From Bacteroidales bacterium (GTDB lineage: Bacteria > Bacteroidota > Bacteroidia > Bacteroidales > UBA1715), in assembly GCA_017516865.1 (NCBI GenBank), contig JAFXAU010000018.1:1-42135 (forward strand): DNA of 42,135 nt. Direction: 5' to 3'. The position numbers and the translations under genes are program-made. Of this stretch, positions 1 to 7,579 are shown one piece after another. The notes beneath the pieces are model-generated. The model made no database searches, was not told where the DNA came from, and worked only from the letters and a program-made list of their open reading frames with translations. Within the stretch, counting starts at the first letter, position 1; the number at the start of each line of letters is the position of its first letter.

Positions 1-1
1 T

Positions 2-3000
2 GACGCGGCAGGGAACGAGTGTTGGGGCTCGTATGCGTCCGCAACCGTGACCATCAACCCGCTGCCTGTTATTGAAATTGACGACATTCCAGTTCAATGT
101 TACGACGGCGGTGAATATGAGGTCGTTGCTACGGTTGACGGTGTTCGTTCCTCAAGCGGGACATGGACGATAGACAATGCCACAGACGGCGTTTCGACGG
201 CGGGAATCATATCGCCTTCGTTCAAACAAAATTCAAGCGACGGCGACTTTACGTTGAAATATGAATTTACAAATGCTACGACACACTGTTCTAACTCGGC
301 AACAAAAGATTTCCATGTGGAATACGTGGAAGTTCCAACACCAATAAACCACACAGGCATAATCACCGACCCGAAAACAGTTCAGGTTTCCGTTTCCGAT
401 ATTGAGCAAGGTGCTGAATATCATTGGTATGCAGGTCAGTCGTCAATAGATGTATTGTCATCGGATATTCCGTATGCGACAGGCGACAATCCCGAAACAG
501 AGGTTGAAAAAAGTTATTGGGTAAGCAAGTCCGTTTCCGGCTGTGAAAGCGGTCGAGCAGAAGCTACGGTAACCATTGTCAATTGTCCGTGGACAGTGGA
601 AACAGTGACGAATGTTGAAGACTGTCAAAATTCACAGTCATTGGCTGCAATGACAGCAACGGCACAAAGCAATGCAACGGTTCAGACATGGAAATGGACA
701 AATGAAAACGGCACTGAGGTTTCCTCAACCGATTCATATACACAGACATCCACGGATGAGGCAGGCACGAAAACTTATTTTGTATCATACTATGCATACG
801 AGCCGGTGAGCGACACCTATTGTTGGACACCCGCGAAAGAAGTTACGACGACAATCAACTCGTTGCCAGAAATCACGTTTGACGAAACGTCTTCCTCGGT
901 TTGTTACACAAAAACATCTGAAAGAATTTCCGTTACGGTTGATTACGGGACAAACGGTGCCGGAACAGGAAAATGGTCGGTGACGGGAGATGCAAGTGCG
1001 ATAAATGCTTCGGGAATATTCAATCCGCAGGCAAACGGAGAAAAGTCTGATACGTACACTATTACATACGAATACACCGACGGCAAAGGTTGCGTAAACA
1101 AAAACAATCGAACAATTGACGTTATTTATTTGTCCGCACCCGAGACAAAAGACTTTTTTGCAATGACTTCGCAGTCGAATCCAGTAAAAGTCAACGTTAC
1201 AAGTCCTGTAGAAAGCGAAATCCAATGGTTTGAGACATCCTCGTCTACAACCAATTCGGTTGGAACAGGAGTTGAGTTGAATACAGGAATTTCAACATCG
1301 GCAAAGACAAACAAAAGTTATTTTGCCCGTCAGTACAAAGACGGCTGCTACAGCGAACCGACCGAAGCAACTATTACGATTGTTGACTGTCCAATTCCTT
1401 CGGTAATGATTTCAGACGAAACAGCGTGTATTTACGATGATGTTCCCATTTTGACGGCAGAAACATCTTCGTGGTCAGAACGAAATGCAGGGAAATCTAC
1501 GTTCCGTTACTATTCAGACGCAACAGCATCAACTCCTTTGTCCGAGTCTGTTGACGGTACCTACCAACCTACTATCTCTGCTGCAGGAACGTATGCTTAT
1601 TTTGTTTCGGAATATAATTCTGAACCACTTGCAAATCTTACCAATGTAGAAGGTTGCGAAAGCAGTCGCGCAAAAGTTACGTTGACAATAATTGAAACTT
1701 CTGAACCGACTATACTAGCAACATCAGCAAATCCTTCGGTATGTTATGGCGACGAAAATCCGACTATCATTGCATCAAGAATACAAGGAATTGTGGAATG
1801 GTACGAAGAAAATCCTGGAACTGAAGGCGAACCGACATCAAATGCAACGGGAAGAGGAACAAGCTATGTTCCACAAACAAATGAAGTCGGAACACATTCA
1901 ATTTGGGCGATTCACGTTGATAATGGTTGTTATAGCAAACGAGCAATGATGCAATATACCGTAAAATCAATTCCAGAACCGCCTCAAGTTACCAACGCCG
2001 AAATCTGTTATGGAGAACCATCCTCTTCAGTTTCAGCAATGGGCGATTCAGAATCTACAATTGTCTGGTATTCCGACAAACAAAAAACTGACGAACTACG
2101 AAAAGGTAGTCCGAATTATTCACCTTCAGTCTCTTCTATCGGTGCATATAACTATTATGCGACACAAATTGTAGATGACTGCGAAAGCCAACCATCCGAA
2201 GCAATCTATACAATAAAAGCATTGCCAAGCCCGCCAATCACGTTGTCACAACTCAATATTTGTGAATATGATTCCGCACCAACCTTGCGAGTTGCTGGAG
2301 AAAACATAAAATGGTATGCAGCAGACAAAACAACAAAAATTGCAGATGGAGATTCATTTATAAATGATGACATGAGCGTCGGTTCGAAAAGATTCTATGC
2401 GACACAGACAATCAACGGATGTGAGGGTACACCGACAACCATTACGTATGTCGTAAATGCCCAACCGTCTGACCCGATCGTAACAGGAGCAAGCATGTGT
2501 GCCGGCGACACGCTTATACCATCGCTAACGACTAATTTAAGTATTGACAAATGGTATTCCGACATAAATGCAACAGATGAATCATACAAAGCGACAGGAT
2601 ATAACTATACACCTAACTATGAAGACGTTTCTGCTACGACGACATTCTATGTACTTAGAGAACAAAATTCATGCTTAAGTAATATTATCCCTGTTGAATT
2701 AAAAGTCATTCAACAACCGAATTTCTCTATCGGAGGAAACATTATTTCTTGCATCTACGATTCAGTAAAAACTATAGAAGCAACAGATTTCGAGCCAGCT
2801 ATAAACGAAAATTCATATATCGGTTGGACGATCGTAACAAAGAAAGAATCTCTAGCATATCCAGATAATTCAGAACACGCAATCACTCCGTCAGATTTGA
2901 TAAACGAAGTTGGAACATTCACAATTTCAGCATATTACCGATACAAATACGACAATGTGTATTGTAATTCAAATACAAAATCAATTACCTATACAGTAAA

Positions 3001-3391
3001 AAATCGCGCACATACGCCAATTGTTTTTTCATCGGTTATTTGTAAAGGAGAGGAAATCAAAGACTTACAAGCACTTGGAAGTCCGAATATGTCATGGATA
3101 AGTCTTTCGGGAACCAAACCGATATACGCTTCAGGCATGACCTATAAATTTGAAAGTCAAGATTTAGACACGGGAATTTATAAGTTTGAAATTTTTGATA
3201 TTGACTTATATGACAAAGAAAATAACCTTGGATGTGAAAGTATACACGACACTATAGCACTGACAGTTGCACCTGCTGCTCGTACAAAATTATTCGGCAA
3301 GGATTCGGTTTGCGTAGGTGCAACAGAAAGTTACTATACGCAATATACCCCCGAAAGTCATTATTATTGGAACGTGAGGGTGATAATTTAA
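2..3391 (+). CDS. Giant secreted Ig/PKD-like repeat protein, 5'-truncated and frameshifted (N-terminal part)
   Basis: The reading frame is open to the left edge, so the true start lies outside the window; the GTG at 47 is only the first start-like codon inside it. The product is a chain of roughly 80-100 residue beta-rich modules with recurring signatures such as GCESGRAEATVTIVNCP, GCYSEPTEATITIVDCP and CYGExPxI, typical of Ig/PKD-like stalks of Bacteroidota surface proteins. Paired cysteines per module suggest disulphides in an exported protein. The frame ends prematurely at 3391. The frame that continues it opens at about 3376 and carries the type B secretion domain, so both pieces belong to one gene. 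The likely role is a cell-surface or secreted adhesin-like protein; the ligand is unknown. No catalytic motif was seen. Confidence 0.8.
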   Translation, partial: DAAGNECWGSYASATVTINPLPVIEIDDIPVQCYDGGEYEVVATVDGVRSSSGTWTIDNATDGVSTAGIISPSFKQNSSDGDFTLKYEFTNATTHCSNSATKDFHVEYVEVPTPINHTGIITDPKTVQVSVSDIEQGAEYHWYAGQSSIDVLSSDIPYATGDNPETEVEKSYWVSKSVSGCESGRAEATVTIVNCPWTVETVTNVEDCQNSQSLAAMTATAQSNATVQTWKWTNENGTEVSSTDSYTQTSTDEAGTKTYFVSYYAYEPVSDTYCWTPAKEVTTTINSLPEITFDETSSSVCYTKTSERISVTVDYGTNGAGTGKWSVTGDASAINASGIFNPQANGEKSDTYTITYEYTDGKGCVNKNNRTIDVIYLSAPETKDFFAMTSQSNPVKVNVTSPVESEIQWFETSSSTTNSVGTGVELNTGISTSAKTNKSYFARQYKDGCYSEPTEATITIVDCPIPSVMISDETACIYDDVPILTAETSSWSERNAGKSTFRYYSDATASTPLSESVDGTYQPTISAAGTYAYFVSEYNSEPLANLTNVEGCESSRAKVTLTIIETSEPTILATSANPSVCYGDENPTIIASRIQGIVEWYEENPGTEGEPTSNATGRGTSYVPQTNEVGTHSIWAIHVDNGCYSKRAMMQYTVKSIPEPPQVTNAEICYGEPSSSVSAMGDSESTIVWYSDKQKTDELRKGSPNYSPSVSSIGAYNYYATQIVDDCESQPSEAIYTIKALPSPPITLSQLNICEYDSAPTLRVAGENIKWYAADKTTKIADGDSFINDDMSVGSKRFYATQTINGCEGTPTTITYVVNAQPSDPIVTGASMCAGDTLIPSLTTNLSIDKWYSDINATDESYKATGYNYTPNYEDVSATTTFYVLREQNSCLSNIIPVELKVIQQPNFSIGGNIISCIYDSVKTIEATDFEPAINENSYIGWTIVTKKESLAYPDNSEHAITPSDLINEVGTFTISAYYRYKYDNVYCNSNTKSITYTVKNRAHTPIVFSSVICKGEEIKDLQALGSPNMSWISLSGTKPIYASGMTYKFESQDLDTGIYKFEIFDIDLYDKENNLGCESIHDTIALTVAPAARTKLFGKDSVCVGATESYYTQYTPESHYYWNVRVII

Positions 3392-4173
3392 ATTACTCAA
3401 AAGACGCCGGTTCGTCATCGGTACGCTACGTAGATTGGATGAAGTCTAGAATAGACACGTTGACGGTATACGAACAGACGTGGGCAGGCTGTGAAGGCTT
3501 CGACACGTTGATAGTGAAGATTGCAGCACGTCCAAAACCGTTATACTCATGGACATTGCCAGGAGCATCGAACATAATAGAATTACAAGACAGCACAATA
3601 CAAGACAGTTTGTGGTACATGGGCAAAGATGGCGAAATGGTAGGAGAACCGATCCCGTATACAATGTATTGGAACTATGGTCACCAAGGCGAATCTGAAG
3701 ACGTGATAGATACGGTGATGGATTACTCGAAGAGATTCTTTGCGATTCAGGAAGGCGACTATATACATGGTTACAACTGTCCGATATTGACTGTGGAGAA
3801 CTCGTTCGGATGTAAGGAAGTATACAAAGATTGTATTTTCTTGGAAATTACTTCATCGTTGTATGTTCCTACTGCATTCTCTCCGTCAAATCCTGCACAC
3901 AGCGTGCGTACATTCCAACCTAAAGGTTATAATTTAAAGACCTGCGAAATCTCAGTATACGACAAGTGGGGTAACTTGTTGTGGTACTCTGATGCAGTAG
4001 AAGACGGCAAATTCGTGGGCTACTGGGATGGAAGATACGAAGGCAAGATGATGCAGTCCGACGTGTACATTTGGAAAATGGAAGCTACATTTCTTGACGG
4101 GCAAACTTGGGACGGATTTGATGTAGGGAACGGCAAAAAAGCAAAATTCGGGAGTGTGACGTTGGTACGATAA
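3376..4173 (+). pseudogene. C-terminal part of the same repeat protein, with gliding-motility/T9SS type B sorting domain
   Basis: This is the continuation, in another frame, of the gene ending at 3391. The join reads naturally as a tryptophan-asparagine strand followed by EGDNLNYSKDAGSSS, so one base is missing around 3374-3380 (sequence GTGAGGGTG). The end matches the gliding-motility-associated C-terminal domain: VPTAFSPSNP, then ISVYDKWGNLLWYS, then GYWDGRYEG and a DVYIWKMEA strand. That domain targets cargo to the type IX secretion system (type B signal). If the break is real, the long N-terminal product would be unsecretable. If it is a sequencing error, 2-4173 is one intact 3' portion. 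No slippery heptamer was seen, so programmed frameshifting is unlikely. Confidence 0.75.
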
Positions 4174-4175
4174 TC

Positions 4176-4730
4176 TTAAAATCTAAATCCCATTGAAATT
4201 CCCATCAATGTATTGATTTTCCAATCGCCATAAGATGATTGCATAGAAAAATCCGCCGATGCAAAGAAACGATTTCGAATAGGAACTTTTATTCGAGCTC
4301 CTACTTCTCCGAGCAATGCTCCCCCATTTGATGAAAATTCGACGAGTAACGGATTTACATAAGGAGAAACCCACAAATCCTCGCCACAAGGAATGTCGTA
4401 TGACAAACCTTCGGGAATTAAGCACAAGAGTGCCAAAATCGATGCATCCCAACCGTCATCTGCCAATAAAGCAATGGCAAAAATACTTGTCACAGCACTT
4501 ACCGGACACTGAAAAATAAAATTATTGTTTTCGGAATGCCCGAAACGCAACGAATAATTAAGACCTAATTTGCCATCTTTGGGATGCCATTCCAGCGCCG
4601 TTCCGCCAAAACTTATCATTTGAGAACGAATATCAACACCCGCTTTGCCAAAAACTGTCCATTCCACAGTTGACTGCGACATTCCCCATAACGGCAAACA
4701 CATCAAAACTATAAGAACATATTTCTTCAT
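4176..4730 (-). CDS. Small exported beta-rich envelope protein, unknown function
   Basis: The product is about 184 residues and starts with a clear signal peptide, MKKYVLIVLMCLPLWGMSQ. I therefore chose the internal ATG at 4730; the frame is open to 4778, but that start would place 16 polar/aromatic residues before the signal. The mature part alternates short hydrophobic and polar strands (VEWTVFGKAGVDI, GLNYSLRFGH, LMGISMGFRF) and ends in phenylalanine, as outer-membrane beta-barrels commonly do. I do not recognise a named family. It converges on the giant repeat protein with only 2 bp between the stops, and is divergent from the SusD-like gene. A small outer-membrane barrel is an inference. 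Confidence 0.6.
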   Translation of the reverse strand: MKKYVLIVLMCLPLWGMSQSTVEWTVFGKAGVDIRSQMISFGGTALEWHPKDGKLGLNYSLRFGHSENNNFIFQCPVSAVTSIFAIALLADDGWDASILALLCLIPEGLSYDIPCGEDLWVSPYVNPLLVEFSSNGGALLGEVGARIKVPIRNRFFASADFSMQSSYGDWKINTLMGISMGFRF

Positions 4731-4853
4731 GCCAGAAGTATTTTTATTCAAAACTATACAATAAAATTCAAAATACACACCTAAGATATATTTTTTCGTG
4801 CAAGCATTATGCCAAAAAGCACCTAACTACAAAAATCTGTCATCTTTTTAAAG

Positions 4854-4874
4854 ATAACTTCATGAATAACTTCA
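4854..4874 (+). promoter_or_regulatory. Direct repeat of ATAACTTCA upstream of the SusD-like gene
   Basis: ATAACTTCA occurs twice, at 4854-4862 and 4866-4874, with a 12-bp period, immediately upstream of the candidate -7 element at 4893-4900. The second copy covers the expected -33 region. This could be a regulator site, but no regulator gene is nearby and the repeat is short. Confidence 0.25.
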
Positions 4875-4892
4875 AATATCAATTGTAATTAT

Positions 4893-4900
4893 TATCTTTG
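4893..4900 (+). promoter_or_regulatory. Candidate Bacteroidota -7 element (TATCTTTG)
   Basis: The sequence matches the Bacteroidota sigma-ABfr -7 consensus TAnnTTTG. A start site would fall around 4905-4908, just before the SusD-like gene, which favours the ATG at 4920 over that at 4911. No good -33 TTTG is seen. Confidence 0.4.
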
Positions 4901-4919
4901 GCGTACATTTATGGTGTAT

Positions 4920-6299
4920 ATGAAAAAATTACTTATCACTTTACTGACTATCACGCTATTTACGTCGTGCGAGGATTTTCTTGACAAAGATCCAGCAAAT
5001 TATGCTTCGCAGGAAACGTTGTTATCTACAAAGCAAGGTGTGACCTCCGCTCTCATTGGGTGTTACAACGATTTCCAAAGTTACACTTATTATGGTCGTA
5101 ACTTTGTATTGATAGGCGACGTTTATGCCGACAATGCAAAACTTTCCACACAAAACACGGGAAATTTTTCGTCGTTCTACAACTATAGTGTAACTGCCGA
5201 TGACGACGACCTCGCTGATTTTTGGTCAACAGCATACAGAATTATAAACAACACAAACAACATCATTAAAGTTTGTCAGGATTCCACAAGAAGCGACATT
5301 AGTAACTCATTATACGGCGAAGCATTGGCTATTCGCTGTTTGACATATTTTGACTTAGTAAGAACATTTGGAAATCAGGCTTCATACGATAATGCAGGTA
5401 TTCCTGTCGTAAGCGACACAACATCGAATCCGAGCAGAACAACGGTAAAAGACGTTTACACAATGATTATAAAAGACTTGAAAAAAGCAATAGAATTATT
5501 GGAAGACGCACCAGTTACACCGTTCAGATTAAATAAATATAGTGCAAAAGCCTTGTTAGTTCTCGCCTATCGATACAACAACCAATTCTCGTTAGCTATT
5601 ACAGAAGCAGAAGAACTCATAGCAAGCGGTCAATATTCGCTACTTACCACCGACAATTACATTGAAAGTTGGTCGCAGGAATCGTCAACAGAAAGTATCT
5701 TCTCAATTGCAATGTCGGCAACCGACAACGCTGGGACAAACAGTATTGGGCACATGCTTTCTCCAGATGGTTACGGAGGACTTGTTCCTACCGACGACCT
5801 TTTGAAATTATATTCCGACAACGACATTCGTACTCAATTTTTCAACACTCGTTCGGAAACATTTTTCAACAAATATCCTGGTCGTGACGGAAATCTTGGA
5901 GTAGACAATGTTCCTGTCATTCGATTGTCGGAAATTTATTTTATCCTTGCTGATTGCTATATGAGCAAGCTTGCAACAACGGGTGATTCTCAATATTATT
6001 ACAAAATACTTGACATAATGGACAAATTAACCAAACGCGTTGATGCCACAGCCGTATTTGACAATTTGTCTATGGACGATTTACTTTTGAAAATTCACGA
6101 AGAATATCGAAAGGAGTTTGCTTTCGAAGGGAAGCGTCTTACCCAGTTAAAACTTTCCATTTGGAAATTTCCTGTCATAAGAGAAGACTGTAATTCAACG
6201 ATTTGCAATATTCCAAACCCAAGTAATAAATTTGCATTCCCTATTCCGACAGCCGAATTAAATGCAAACCCGAATCTAACACAAAATCAAGGATACTAA
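4920..6299 (+). CDS. SusD/RagB family nutrient-binding outer-membrane lipoprotein
   Basis: The product is about 459 residues. It opens with a lipoprotein signal, MKKLLITLLTITLFTSC, with the lipobox cysteine followed by the EDFLDKDP start typical of SusD proteins. Further SusD features are the early helix ending GCYNDFQSY, the ADFWSTAYRIINNTNNII helix, GEALAIRCLTYFDLVRTFG, and the C-terminal EEYRKEFAFEGKRLTQLK block. SusD proteins sit on the outer membrane as lids of SusC TonB-dependent transporters and bind glycans or peptides. No SusC gene precedes it: a divergent gene lies 180 bp upstream. An ATG at 4911 is also in frame, adding three residues. The stop overlaps the next gene's ATG by one base (TAATG), so the two are translationally coupled. 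Confidence 0.9.
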   Translation: MKKLLITLLTITLFTSCEDFLDKDPANYASQETLLSTKQGVTSALIGCYNDFQSYTYYGRNFVLIGDVYADNAKLSTQNTGNFSSFYNYSVTADDDDLADFWSTAYRIINNTNNIIKVCQDSTRSDISNSLYGEALAIRCLTYFDLVRTFGNQASYDNAGIPVVSDTTSNPSRTTVKDVYTMIIKDLKKAIELLEDAPVTPFRLNKYSAKALLVLAYRYNNQFSLAITEAEELIASGQYSLLTTDNYIESWSQESSTESIFSIAMSATDNAGTNSIGHMLSPDGYGGLVPTDDLLKLYSDNDIRTQFFNTRSETFFNKYPGRDGNLGVDNVPVIRLSEIYFILADCYMSKLATTGDSQYYYKILDIMDKLTKRVDATAVFDNLSMDDLLLKIHEEYRKEFAFEGKRLTQLKLSIWKFPVIREDCNSTICNIPNPSNKFAFPIPTAELNANPNLTQNQGY

Positions 6300-7072
6300 T
6301 GAAAATACGCATTTTATTTATAGTAACAATTTTAGCCCTATTTGCTTGCAAGAAAAACGAATATCTTGATGCAAGCATAGACAAGCCTACTGTAGAGTTT
6401 TCATCTACCGAATTGACGGAAACAATCTCTTTTATCTCAAACGGCAACTACGATATCGCCGTGCCAATTCAAATATTCGGCGGAACAACGGACAAAACAA
6501 TTTCCGTTTCTGCTAAAACTGCGTTACCTAATGACGCCTACTCACTAAATTCCACACTGTCGCTCACAAAAGGGCAAAGCATCGACACTATTCATATTTC
6601 ACTCAACACCAGCAAGATACAAAAAGGTAAACCATACAACATAACATTGACGATTACATCAAATGACATTGCTGTTTCCGAAAATTATAAGACTTGCGAC
6701 ATAATTCTTACGCAACAAACGTTTATGGACTTCTTCACTGGGAAATACAGTTGTTATGAATCTGCCACAAATTCGACTTACGAAGTTGATTTTGAAAAAA
6801 TAGATGCGAACTCCATAAAAAACAATAACTTTTGGGATTTTCCGCTTCCAGGCCAATACGTAACATACATTTTCGCCCAAGATGAAACATTCGCAATTTC
6901 CATTCCCGAAGACTCAGAATGGACTGATAATTTAGGAAACAAATACCTTGTTTCTGGTTCCGGGACCTACGATTTACAAGGGAATTTCACCGTAAACTAT
7001 GTGATGAAAAACGCTTCAACAGGAACTACATACCAAACTGGCACGCATACATTCAAAAAGAAGGCTCAATAG
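6299..7072 (+). CDS. SusD-associated outer-membrane lipoprotein with BT_3987/DUF4843-like N-terminal beta domain
   Basis: The product is 257 residues. The signal peptide MKIRILFIVTILALFAC ends in a lipobox cysteine, followed by KKNEYLDAS. The next ~120 residues look like the beta-sandwich of SusD-linked lipoproteins: a FSSTELTETISF strand, IAVPIQIFGGTTDKTISVSA, then LPNDAYSL and LTKGQSIDTIHISLNTSKI. The last ~110 residues form a second beta domain (FMDFFTGKYSCYES, NYVMKNASTGTTY). Family assignment is by pattern only. It probably acts with the preceding SusD as a surface glycan- or protein-binding partner. Its ATG overlaps the SusD stop by 1 bp, and the vsr start follows 6 bp after its own stop. 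Confidence 0.7.
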   Translation: MKIRILFIVTILALFACKKNEYLDASIDKPTVEFSSTELTETISFISNGNYDIAVPIQIFGGTTDKTISVSAKTALPNDAYSLNSTLSLTKGQSIDTIHISLNTSKIQKGKPYNITLTITSNDIAVSENYKTCDIILTQQTFMDFFTGKYSCYESATNSTYEVDFEKIDANSIKNNNFWDFPLPGQYVTYIFAQDETFAISIPEDSEWTDNLGNKYLVSGSGTYDLQGNFTVNYVMKNASTGTTYQTGTHTFKKKAQ

Positions 7073-7078
7073 TTTCTT

Positions 7079-7579
7079 ATGGACACGTTATCCAAAGAGC
7101 AGCGAAGCCTCAATATGAGCAAAATCCACAGTTTCGACACGAAACCAGAAATTCTTGTCCGGAGATACTTGTTTGCAAACGGTTTCCGATATAGAGTCAA
7201 TGTTAAATCGCTTCCTGGCACTCCCGACATTGTTTTACGGAAATATAGGACTGTCATTTTCATTCATGGCTGTTTTTGGCATCGACACGAATGCATGAAA
7301 GGAAAACTACCAAAGACAAACACAGAATTTTGGGAGCAAAAGTTCAGGAAAAATCAAGAGCGTGATATTTCTGTCCGAGAAAAACTCAAACAATTAGGGT
7401 GGAATACACTTATCGTATGGGAGTGTCAACTAAAACCAACAGTACGAGAACAGACTCTAAAAGAAATTGCTTATTTACTCAACAAAAGTCAGCTTAAAAT
7501 ACTCCACCATCGCTATCAAATCTACGAAGAACCTATCCGTATAGCCGCAGAGGAACCAGCAAAATACGGCTTGGATTAG
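7079..7579 (+). CDS. vsr: Very short patch repair endonuclease (Vsr)
   Basis: The product is 166 residues and matches Vsr throughout. It opens with the conserved RSLNMSKI and TKPEILVRRYLF segment. Asp50 (GTPDIVL), His63 and His68 (IHGCFWHRHEC) align with the E. coli catalytic Asp51, His64 and His69. The structural zinc ligands Cys65, His70, Cys72 and Cys116 are also present. Vsr nicks 5' of T in T:G mismatches arising from 5-methylcytosine deamination and is normally encoded beside a cytosine-5 methyltransferase. None is present here. It follows the lipoprotein gene by 6 bp and may be read from the same transcript, which is an odd partnership suggesting insertion of a restriction-associated gene. 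Its stop overlaps the converging protease gene by 4 bp. Confidence 0.93.
   Translation: MDTLSKEQRSLNMSKIHSFDTKPEILVRRYLFANGFRYRVNVKSLPGTPDIVLRKYRTVIFIHGCFWHRHECMKGKLPKTNTEFWEQKFRKNQERDISVREKLKQLGWNTLIVWECQLKPTVREQTLKEIAYLLNKSQLKILHHRYQIYEEPIRIAAEEPAKYGLD

Noticed and set aside
3365..3391. Programmed ribosomal frameshift in the giant repeat protein
   Set aside because: No slippery heptamer or downstream pseudoknot is apparent; a simple one-base loss explains the data.
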